Source: Allantophomopsis cytisporea (Eukaryota > Ascomycota > Leotiomycetes > Phacidiales > Phacidiaceae). From it: DNA of 64,000 nt. Below, piece by piece: positions 9,415-19,490 of this stretch. The stretch's first letter is position 1. The number at the start of each line of letters is the position of its first letter. The notes below the pieces were generated by a model that had not been told where the DNA came from, searched no databases, and worked only from the letters and a program-made list of their open reading frames with translations. Location of the stretch: the NCBI GenBank assembly GCA_024752435.1, contig CP103026.1, positions 744,001 through 808,000 of the forward strand. Direction: 5' to 3'. The translations under genes were made by a program, and so were the position numbers.

Positions 9415-11980
9415 ACGTTCTGCGTGCTTATTGGGGAATACAACACGCAATTAGGTTGGATCTGGTAGGGAAGTTTCTGAGCTTGCTTAGGTGTTACTCA
9501 TTGAGATTTACTCTATTGAGATATCTTTATATTGAATTTGGACAACTTGATGCTCGCATAATGATGCCTATGCTTTTTCCTTGCGCATTCTATATACTTG
9601 TCATGTGGTTACTATCGGTACCTTTCGTGGTCAAGATAGTTTTGTAGTAACATAACCGACAAGCATAGTCTTCTTATACGTATATCGGAACAATGACTTT
9701 TGATGTGACCATCAAGCTTACTCTATTCCTTGAGTAGGTTCAGTATGATACCAGCTCTCACACAAGACTCGCAGCTTGGTTGTATCAAAAGTTACAAGAA
9801 AGTCAATGTTCAAGAGCAAAGTAAAGTACAGAGACCATAAGATGCTATGGTGGCTTGAGGATAAAAGCTGTGGTATACGCGATTTTACTGTGCGGAGTAT
9901 ATGCAAGAGAGGTAGTAAGCAGAGACATCCAGCTCAATCACAAGCTGTAAGTTATACCAGGCACTTCTAGTAACAATACTAAGATATTTTCTGATCCAAC
10001 TATCTATTCAGAGGTGGTCAGTAATCTCACAGGGTCAGTTACATAGGAGCCAATGGACCAGTTTCATGTATTGGGATTCCCTTGTAAGGAAGAACAGACT
10101 ATTCTATTCCCAGTGACCAATTCAGCACTCGAGGTATATGTAATATCGCATTCCTTGAGGAAAACCACACTTTAGCACAATGCTGTCAGCATGGCCCCAA
10201 GATATACTGGAGAGTAGTGCGGAGGAGACTTCACTTCACACTCTAGAGAATATAAGAAAGTCTTAGCTCAGCATATCTTTGAAGCCTTCTTCCGACTAGA
10301 TATTGAATAAAAGCATATACAACGCCACAAAGTTTGGCCGAAGTTCTTGAAGTATACATCACATCCCTGTAGTAACAAAGTGTTCTTGTGGAGGGTTACA
10401 CATTGCATAATCATATAGTCTGATTCAGTGATATTGAAGGGGCATACGATGACATTGATAGAGATGACAGTAGTGATGAAACGAGCTGAATACGGACGAC
10501 AGTGTTAAAGGAGTTTCAAGGCTAAATCTCGTAATTGCAACCACAGCCTCTTTGATTCTCCAGAGATTGAAGCTTACAAAACTGCCATTCCCGCCCCTCG
10601 AACATACGAAGTGCCCGTCATGATGTCCATATCCATAAAGCCATTACAAAAGCATCGCAAGCAACAACGCAGAAAGAAATCTGGTAATGAGCCACGAGTC
10701 CACAAGCCAGACATAAACCAACACACTCAACCAAACTCCGATCGACATCTACTGCTGCATCCTGCGCACCAATATGCCGACCCAGAACTCAGGGGTCCAA
10801 AAGCCGTAAGCAGAACAAGCATCCCATCCAAACAATCACCAAGCCACACCACCACGCCACAGACACATTTCCCACTCAAGATTGTTATGCAGTACAATGC
10901 ACCTGTATTGCATGCTACATAGACTACGTATCCTCCCACGCACCCCCATCCCATCCACATCCTCCCATCTCCACCAGCACGTACACCACCAACCCACCCG
11001 CCAAGCACCGGCGACGTCTCCTCTTACGAAGAGCAACACGCGTAGCGTCAGGTACGCAGTCATCTATCCGTCGGGTTCGCGAGGCCAAGCTGCAAGCCTG
11101 CGGCGGGGACGAATCGACGAGCCTTGGAATCCAGGCTTCGTGGGGGCCGATCTCTCAGAACGAAATCTTGATGCCTTTTTTCGATGCCTAGAGTGGAGAG
11201 CGTGGTTTTGGAAGTGGGCTCGCTGCTTGGCTACTGATTTGGTTAGGTGAGGTGGGTTTACTTGGTAATCACTCGACTTGACTTGACTTGCACGCGATAC
11301 TTGTTGGTGAATACGTATGTATGTACATGTGTACTCTCCTCCGTTCCGTACCGTGCCGCGGGTAGAGATTGTCGTTGGTAGTAGTGGAGGCTATCGCTGG
11401 TGTGGAGTTGTGTTGATGCTTGTTTGGGTTGCTCGTCGGAGGGGACGACGCTTAGAAATCCACTTCCTGATAGGTCAGGTCATGTATGTAAGTATGTACT
11501 CGTTAACCGTTGTGATGAATACGACCCGAGGCTTGAGTAGTCTACGCCCTTTTCTCATAAGACTGGAACATCGAAAATACATCCATACATACATAGGGTC
11601 TTGGTAAGCGAGGTGGGATGTGGGATATTGGTGATGCTTAAAGCACAGACGGTGTTTAAATGCTGAGAGCTGGGCTTTGCTCTGATGATCTACAGAAGCT
11701 TCATGGGGGGATGTCTATTGATATGCATCTTGATTTGTTTTTTGATTGGAGAAGAGGGAATCAATGGGTGGGGATTCGTCACTGAAGGGGTCTTGATGAT
11801 GGTGATGATGACGATGAATTGTGATTGGCATGTGGAATGGAGAGGATGGATGATTGCAATGGACTTTGTTTTGCAGGGAACTTGTGCGTATGAATAATGG
11901 AATACGCAGTAGAGCTGCACGCGAAACATGGAATACAGGCGTACGTGTTTGTTTCGTCAAGGAGTTGGTGATAAGGTATG
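9415..11980. other. Gene-poor, AT-rich then GC-mixed stretch
   Basis: No gene family is recognisable. From 9440 to 10550 the sequence is AT-rich with frequent stops in all frames and resembles an old, decayed insertion, but I cannot name an element or find long terminal repeats. From 10600 to 11300 there are C-rich, CCA/CCC-biased tracts that create overlapping low-complexity frames on both strands. Transcription as a non-coding RNA cannot be excluded. Confidence 0.4.
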
Positions 11981-11981
11981 A

Positions 11982-12020
11982 TGTATGGTGTATGGTGTAT
12001 GGTGTATGGTGTATGGTGTA
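11982..12020. repeat. Tandem 7-mer microsatellite (TGTATGG)x5
   Basis: Five perfect consecutive copies of TGTATGG plus a partial copy, within the upstream intergenic region of the C2H2 factor gene. Confidence 0.95.
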
Positions 12021-12656
12021 CGCAGTCTGTATCGTAGAGAATGAGATGATACGATCGATACATGGATGAGTTGATGCTTGAGCAGTTCAATGAAGCATTG
12101 CACAATCCAAGACACGATAGGATTGATGGATGCTAAGTTCAATGGTCAGAAATGAAAGGAAGTCGACGCGAGATCATGTAGAGATGGAGTCGAGGACAGA
12201 GATCGTGTTAAAGAAGAATAGAGTTAATTAACAGATTGTACGAATCTTAATACTCAAAACAGCTGGGGGGGAGATGGAGAGAAGAGAAGGAAAGATGGAA
12301 ACATCATTGTGCATTTTATCGTACCATTTGGGCGGTGGCTTAGCAGGCACAGGGAAAAGTCACTCGCCCTCATGGAGGCTCAATACTACTGAGCGTCGAA
12401 GGCAGAGCAGAGAAGAGAAGAGAAGTAGAAATACAAAGTGTGTTAAAGTGGCATGGACACGGGCGTCGGTGAGAAAATGTCTCCGTCTTACTCACCTCAC
12501 TCACCCAACTCTGACTCTTGTTCATTTGTTCATCCGTGTAAGTTCCGTTTCTCTCTCTCGCTCTCCGTCTGTCTGTGTCCCTTGTTCCTCGTTCATCTTC
12601 CCCTGCACGACTAGTACCTCATACTACTGACACTGCCTTTTTGTTGCTCTTTTGGG

Positions 12657-12696
12657 TCATTGGATCATTGGATCATTGGATCATTGGATCCTTGGA
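12657..12696. repeat. Tandem 8-mer microsatellite (TCATTGGA)x5
   Basis: Four perfect TCATTGGA units and a fifth with one change (TCCTTGGA). Confidence 0.95.
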
Positions 12697-12994
12697 TTGG
12701 GAATTGATGAGCCTCGCTCATGAAAAATGCTATGCTGTGTGATTTGCATGATTTCTTTCTCGACTTGTAACATCTTGCTGGTTGAATAATGCATTTGTCA
12801 AAGTGTCAGTGGGGACAATGTGGAAGATCACGCATGCAGTACAGTATAAGAATGGAAGCATGATGAAGGGGAGCAGTGCATGCATATGAGCATCGTGATG
12901 TTTTACGTACTGTGTCTGTGTACACTACTCCAGCCAAGAAAGTAGAGTGGTGATGGAGACAATCAATCTCTCGGTAATGGGTTTGCCGAATGAT

Positions 12995-13043
12995 ATTTCA
13001 TAAATAAATAATAAATATTTCATAAATAAATAATAAATAAATA
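12995..13043. repeat. 22-nt AT-rich tandem duplication
   Basis: Two perfect copies (12995-13016 and 13017-13038) of a unit starting ATTTCATAAATAAATAATA, followed by more AAATA units. Likely replication slippage. Confidence 0.9.
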
Positions 13044-13157
13044 AGGAAATAAGAAAAAGACCGGACTCAGAGTCAATTACTAGAATGGAATTCATCCGTA
13101 CACTCGTATTCATAAGTAGTCCGTCCCTTTTGTGCGGCGCCTTCTTAGCCCTTTGCA

Positions 13158-13206
13158 TCACCAGCATCACCAGCTTCACCAGCTTCACCAGCTTCACCAG
13201 CTTCAC
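13158..13206. repeat. Tandem 9-mer microsatellite (TCACCAGCT)x5
   Basis: About five copies of TCACCAGCW. In one minus-strand frame it encodes a KLV repeat, but no gene supports that frame. Confidence 0.92.
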
Positions 13207-13576
13207 TTTCTTTACTTAGCTCGGGATGGTCCAGGGTAGGAGTGGAAGGAAGCGACAGAGAGTATCAAGCTTGAGTGACAAGTGAGCATTCAGCATCATC
13301 GTTGCTGTTCTTTGACATAAAAAAGTGTTCAAGGCGGATCATCTACCAAGCATTTTCCCGGCTCTTCTGCTGTGATCTTGGGTGCTTCGCCCTCCGCTAA
13401 ACAAAAATAAGGTAGTGACTAGAAGTGTCCCCTGTCAACAGCTTGTGTATCGCCAATAAAGAGTGGAGAGGCACGAGAGGTCGCTCCAACTGCTGCCTGA
13501 AAACTCGTGCCGCTCTAATCCGTCATCCTCTACCACGTCGGATGTCCATGGGAAATATCGCAGCAGCAGCGGCGCA

Positions 13577-13656
13577 GTGTATGTATGTATGTATGGATGT
13601 ATGAGTGAGAGTAAGTGAGCGAGTGAGAGTGAGTGAGTGAGTGAGTGAGTGAGAGA
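13577..13656. repeat. Compound GTAT/GTGA microsatellite
   Basis: A (GTAT)n run passes into an (GTGA)n run over about 80 nt. It is polymorphism-prone and lies about 0.9 kb before the transcription-factor start codon, possibly in its promoter or leader. Confidence 0.9.
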
Positions 13657-13699
13657 CACACAATTGATGAGAGGAACCATACAACCAATCTTCCTACAC

Positions 13700-14554
13700 C
13701 AAAACCTCATTCCCAAAAACCCACTTCCATCTTTCTCAGACATCATCTTCCGTGTCTTCCTCTCTCACATCTTCATCTTCATTTTCATCTTTCTCTTCCT
13801 CTTCCTCCTTTCTCTCAATCATTCCATATCTCCCTAACCCCCCCTCTTCCAGCAATCACAAAAGAACATCCATCCTTTCGCATCTCGAAATCCAACCCGC
13901 GCTCAGCCTGACCTGACAATCCAAACGCGCCAACACACACGTACCCGACATTGCCTTGCCACCATTTTGGTAAGCACATCTCATATCTTCATCGAAGTCG
14001 TAATCCCTCCTCCACACTTCCAAACTCTTTTACGCATCCTCAACCTTCTTATATACTCGAAAGCCCTCCTCCTCCTCCTCCTCTTCATCGTATACATCAA
14101 ATATCCACTTCTCTCCACGATAGCATGTCAACCTGATTCGCGCGTTATCAACCATAACGAGAAAGCCTCGTCTGAGTCATAGCCGATGTTCCTTCAGCTC
14201 TAACTCGCTCTAATAGAGAACCGCCCTTGACCAACCCACTTCGAGTCATCTTTCAACCGTATTGGTATGTCATTTGCTTGAATTCAAAAGCTCATCCAAG
14301 TGATCTACTACCTCCTACCCACACCGAAGAGAATTCGATATCACAATCGAGGTCTCTACGTCGACCGCTGTTTACACTTCTCTCTCATACAAGCTCTTCG
14401 GTGTAGGGGTTCTCTATTTCACTGGAGAGATCTCTGTGACTCATCCGTTGGCTGGAATATCTACATGCATACACCGAGTTAGCTCGCATAGCTAACCGTC
14501 TATACCCAGTCGTCAACCAAGCCATATATATCTTTCATTGAATGACTACTCGTC
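13700..14554 (+). promoter_or_regulatory. Pyrimidine-rich probable promoter and long 5' leader of the C2H2 factor gene
   Basis: The stretch is strongly C/T-rich on the plus strand, as common upstream of highly expressed fungal start sites. GTAAGC (13970) and GGTATGTC (about 14264) are possible donors of leader introns. Short upstream reading frames are present. The transcription start cannot be read from the sequence. Confidence 0.4.
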
Positions 14555-17043
14555 ATGTCGTTCAATCATCCACGCCGCACCACAAAGAACACCTCGTCAA
14601 ACCCTGCAGGTCTTCCATATATTAAGACGGCAATGTCCCTTCAGAAAGGAGCGACCTTCCACTCTCCATCTACACCGACGGAGACCACAAACACATTCAC
14701 TCCGCCATCACTTCCCCGTCGTTCTCAGACCACACTCGAGGAGGTCTGCGTTGATGACCACGTTCGGCGCATTGCCTTGACTCTCGGTGAGATCGATCTT
14801 GGTCTCTCTGCTCCAGAATCTGTCTCATCGGCCTCTTCACCTTCCATGAAGACATTCCGCGATGAGAGCAGCCCTGTCCCACGCGGTGTCCTTGAGCACT
14901 CAGTTCTTGCCGACAACTCATCCTCCATGATGAACCGCCGTACGCTTCGTCCACGCCGTGCTCGTCGTGGCTCTAACAACCACCACGAGTCCGACAGTGG
15001 ATTGGGATCTTCCATCAAAACCACATCTGAAAAGATGGCTCCCGTATCTGGCCAGGCCGGTGTTGGCGCCTCCGCCATCACCAGGTCTATCACTGGTAAC
15101 AATTCAACACCCCACCTCCGTCGTTTGAGCCCACGTGCCAGTACCCGTATCCATGAAAGAATCTTGAGACCTCTTATTGCCGAGAAGGAGTTCAAGGATC
15201 TTCACCCTATCTTGCTGGACTGCCCAAGAAGAATCCAGCAGAAGGAAATCATTTGCCTGAGAGATCTTGAAAAGACATTGTTGCAGGTCGCAGAGGTAAG
15301 CAAATTGTCTATTGTTTGTGTGCTAGTGGGCTTTACTTACTCGTTTCTTCGTCACCAAAAGGAGAGAGCCAAGTCCGCCGCTCTTTTCTTCAAGTTCTCC
15401 ATGACGTCGATTCGTTTATTACAAGCAACTGTTCAGCATTTACACGAGAGGGAGCAAGTTCGACCTGCCGACCGCGCTTATACTAACGGATATTTCATCG
15501 ATCTTGTCGACCAGGTTAGACAGGCTGCAATCCAGATGGCTGCAACAAGGGAGAAACAACGCAAAGGTGAAGCGATTGATGACAGCGATGCTGAGTCGTA
15601 AGTGATATCCCTCCAACCTTCATTTGATCACGTGCTAATTATTTTTGCAGATCGGACGAGATCAAACTCCATGGTGGATTGACCGTGAATGGTAAGCCTG
15701 CCGAGTTGATCCGCGTAAAGAAGAACGGAAAGGCCTTTTCCGTCGCCACAAAGGAGCCAGTTGATGAGCACGAGACCAAGGACGGTGTCGCCTTCAACCC
15801 CATGAAGCGTTCAGCCAGTGAGCAAGAAGAAGATAACGAGGTGATCATGCGTTCCATGGCTCGCCGAAAGAAGATTGAGAGTGAGGCCGAAGCACTTGCT
15901 CGTCGTTGCCACGAGCCTGGTTGCGAACACAGGACTTTCCCACGTCAATGTGATTTGACCAAACACCAGAAGACTCATCTTCGCCCATTCAAGTGTTCAG
16001 AGAAGACCTGTCAGTACCACACCAAGGGATTCCCAACCGAAAAGGAATGTGAACGTCACCATTCAAATGTCCACAGTGCAAACCCTAAGTTGTGGTACTG
16101 CCATTACCGTGAGTCGGAGAAGTGCACACACACGTCCAAGCGTGAGTCGAACTTGAAGCAACACATGGAGAAGCAGCACGGATGGAATTACCAGCGCTCC
16201 AAGAGCAACGGTAAGAACAAGGTCGCCACTTCTGTCAAGGCTCCATCCACGGCCTCTCCTGTATCCGCTACTCACTCTACTCCATCAAGTGAATATTATG
16301 ATATCAGTACTCCATCAAATGACAATGCCAGCATTGCCTCCGGTCTTCCAGAAGTCGTCAACGCCGACCTTGACTTCCTGGCTGACTACACCAACGAGGA
16401 CATGAAGCTCTTCAACCCAGACGAGTACTTTCCCCAGATCGACAATGATGTGGATTTCTATGGCAGCAGCGGCTACCCATCCGCCGAGTCGGGCTTCGAA
16501 GACACTTTCTCGCCCCTCGAGAACGAGCTTGAGCTCACAGATCCATACGTCTTCGGTGCTACAGATATCAACTCTTTCCTCCCAGCCACAGCCACCAACC
16601 CCGACCTCAACTTCGATGACTATGAGCTCTCTGGCCCTTCTATCTATGACATCAACGTTGCACGTATTCCTACACCAAACTACGACGAGATGGACATTTT
16701 CGGTAAGGATATGGATTTCCAGGCCACAACCACATCCTACAACACCAACACTCTTGCTGCTACTGCTGCAAACCCAATGCTCTATACCCCAGCGTCTATG
16801 GTCGATGATGCATTCTGTAACACCGATGTGGACTGCGGTGCGAATGACTTCCTACTTTTCGACAGCTCCAACTCGCTACCTGCCTCCAACTACAACGCCT
16901 TCGCATCCAATGCTCAGCAGAACCAGCCACTCTTTGGCGAGGTCTCTCAGATGCAGAACATGAACGCTTGGGCGGCTCAGGCTCAGGTTCCGACTACAAG
17001 GGACTTCTACCTTTTTGATGGAGACTCTGAGATGAAGTTTTAG
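14555..17043 (+). CDS. C2H2 zinc-finger transcription factor with conserved fungal N-terminal domain
   Basis: Exons 14555..15295, 15362..15597, 15651..17043 give 789 residues; an in-frame ATG at 14633 (MSLQKG) would give 763 and may be the true start. Intron 1 (66 nt) is a multiple of three and open, so retention would add 22 residues in frame. The N-terminal third is Ser/Pro/Arg-rich, then a folded-looking domain (RIHERILRPLIAEKEFKDLH and on, through the second exon). Three C2H2-type fingers follow: CHEPGCEHRTFPRQCDLTKH, CSEKTCQYHTKGFPTEKECE and CHYRESEKCTHTSKRESNLK, each ending in further H ligands. The C-terminal about 300 residues are Asp/Asn/Ser/Pro-rich and acidic, resembling an activation region. 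It is a predicted nuclear DNA-binding regulator; target genes are unknown. The long, repeat-rich upstream region suggests complex regulation. Confidence 0.85.
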
Positions 17044-18010
17044 ATGTTTGGAGATGATTGAGAGTTGATGGTACGACTTCGAAAAAAAGATCAGCCGGAA
17101 AAACATTTGAAATTGTAAAAGATCAAAAACAAAAAGGTGCCTGGAGGTATGAGGTGTGGGTGGTGATGTCGCTATATTATATTCTTTTCGTCTTTCTGTT
17201 TCTGTTAGTATTTGAGCGTTGGTTTTCTGAAATGGATTGAAGGAATTGGGACGGATGCGGTGGGACCGTGGGTGATGATGATATAATGAGATGTAACGAA
17301 AGATGAGATTTGAGACTCATTCAGACTTGGAGAGACTTCAGAGGAGAGAAAGAGGAAGAGAGGGGAGGCTTCGACGGGTGAATACATCCGGGGGTTTTTG
17401 CTACTTGCAAATGGGGATTCGATTCTTCTTTCCTTTTTGAGAATGAATGCGAGATTCTTTCTACTCCGTCTCAGGCATATTTGGCTTGGCTTTTTAGCTA
17501 GAAATTTATGGATTCTACTCCATTTGAGATTACCCTGCATGTGATGTGATGTGATGTGATATGTAACATGCACTTCATGCACTTTGAGATTGGGTTGATT
17601 GTTTCTTAGTTGTCGTGCTCTATAGACATCATGTATGTCCTGGTCACGTTTCTTCCCACACTGCAAATGAATCAACGCCATAATATCTAGGCTATGCTTG
17701 AAATCTCGATGCCTGTCTCTGTTTTACATCACTCTATAGATACAACATCCAAACTAAATTCAACTCACCGTAGTCAATATCAGTAAAGTCGGACTTCAAA
17801 GTCGGATTTCAAAGTCATGTTTGCACAATAACAATCGATATGCAATTCAAAACAAAAATCATCCACATCCACATCCACATCCATGAATTTCTATACTGTA
17901 TACTCTGTACAGTAACAATAACAAACCCAAACTCAATGCAACCCGTGGTATCAATCTCCCGCAAATCAACGCAAATAAAAGCACACAAAACCACCCCATC
18001 CACCATCCCC
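17044..18010. other. 3' region and spacer
   Basis: Nothing beyond a probable 3' UTR of the C2H2 gene is seen. Short TGTGATG repeats occur near 17538-17560 and a (CCACAT)n run near 17863-17882. Confidence 0.35.
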
Positions 18011-18277
18011 TTACGATCCACCACCACCCCCGCCACACCCACCCCCTCCTCCACCTCCGCACCCTCCTCCCCCATGATGTCCCCCAAATCCACCCCCACC
18101 ATGACCACCATGATGCCCCCCAAACCCACCATGATGATGCCCCGGAAACCCTCCCGAAGGCGGCGGCACCATCACCCCACCCACCATGCCGCCGTGACGT
18201 CGGCCGTGTCTTTTTGAGCGCGGTGGAGGCGCGTAGTATTGGGCTGGGCGGGGGGAGGAGGAGAAGCAGGAGCCCAT
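18011..18277 (-). CDS. Small Gly/His-rich protein with MGSC acylation-type N-terminus
   Basis: Open frame of 88 residues starting MGSCFSSS. Met-Gly-Ser-Cys is a classic context for N-myristoylation of Gly2 with palmitoylation of Cys4, which would place the protein on membranes. After a Pro/Arg segment (PPPRSKRHGRRHGG) the rest is Gly and His repeats (GGFGGHHGG units) ending in Gly-rich and Cys-containing tracts. His-rich repeats could bind metal ions. No family is recognised. Against it: low-complexity DNA can give such frames by chance, and a GTAAGG at the stop codon could be a donor to a further exon. In favour: all the composition bias falls in one frame with a meaningful N-terminus. Confidence 0.5.
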   Translation of the reverse strand: MGSCFSSSPRPAQYYAPPPRSKRHGRRHGGMVGGVMVPPPSGGFPGHHHGGFGGHHGGHGGGGFGGHHGGGGCGGGGGGGCGGGGGGS

Positions 18278-19490
18278 CTTGCGAGGGGAGAGGTTAAGTT
18301 CGGTTATGAGTGGTTGTAGAGGATAGGTGATCTTTGTTTGACTTGCTCTAGGGCGTGAAGTAGAGGGACTTGATAGAGATTTGGAGGTTCAGATTCCGCT
18401 GTGATCTGTATGTAGATTTTGCACCTTGAATGGTGTGAATGGTTTGAATGTTTGGAAGTAACGAGGCTTGGAACAAAGTCCCCAAAATAATATGAATAGC
18501 TATCTCCTACATTATAAACCCCCCTCCCGTCTTATATCCCTCCTCCATCCAAGCTACCCAGCCCCCGGAGAGCCTCACAGAGCCTTGATATAGGCATCGA
18601 TCATCGCACGCACATATCATACTGTTATAGATAGACCTAATGCACCAATCACCACCCAGGCAACCAGTAAGCGCAGTAAGACCAAAACGCGCCAAAATCC
18701 TATCCCATTCCAAGCCCCCGCTTCACCAATGCTTTACGTACCGACTTGACGTTTTACGTAGTGGCACATGAAGGCCGCCGGTCCGCTGCGAAGGAAGTCT
18801 TCGATTCTTGAGCCGGAGGGCGTGTGTGAGATCGGCTTGGTGGTATGCTGTGTTTGGTGTGGCTGTGATGGCATGTGAGATCTGCCGTGAGCCGTGAGCC
18901 GCGGCGCAGGGGTGCGTGTGGGTTGGTGAGTTGCGGCTTGTGGGGCCTGATGGAGCAGCAGAGGAAGGGTAAGCTGAGGGAAGGATGGATGGACGTCATT
19001 TTCGGGGTGGGTGGTTTAGTTTGAGGGGGGAGATTTACCGAGCATTATTCTAGTATGATGGATGATGGGTAGGCATTCACAAGGATTTCATATTTTGGGA
19101 ATATAGATATGTACGCGTACAATATAACTATAGTGAGAAAGATACAGAAGGTAGAGAGCTGAGATCCAATCACTTTGATAAATATGAGTAGACCTTCACG
19201 ATTTTAGGACATTATTTACCAAATGCACATGGAAACACAAGATCTATATATGGACATTTGAATTGCTTGATAGAAAGAGATACTGGATGTGATCCCTGAA
19301 ATCTTAAGCTTACAAAAGTATTGTTAAAGGTACCATACGTACATACAATCCTTCATTCCATTATCGTTCCACCTCTCCATACCACAAATGTATAAGACCA
19401 GGCTGAACGCCATAACGGACATTAAGAGATGAAAGAGAACGGTGCAAAACAACGTACAACTACAAAGCAATATGTACAATGAATTTTCGC
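18278..19490. other. Intergenic
   Basis: No supported gene. Short frames at 18500-19000 lack any family resemblance. The part after 19300 is likely the 3' UTR of the minus-strand F-box gene. Confidence 0.4.

Noticed and set aside
9440..10550. Retrotransposon or solo LTR
   Set aside because: The stretch looks decayed, but no terminal repeats, target-site duplication, or transposon protein motifs could be identified.
10727..11063. Overlapping Gly/Trp-rich frames on the minus strand
   Set aside because: They come from C-rich low-complexity DNA and overlap in several frames, unlike the single meaningful frame at 18011-18277.
13158..13206. KLV repeat peptide on the minus strand
   Set aside because: It is a translation of a 9-nt microsatellite, with no gene structure around it.
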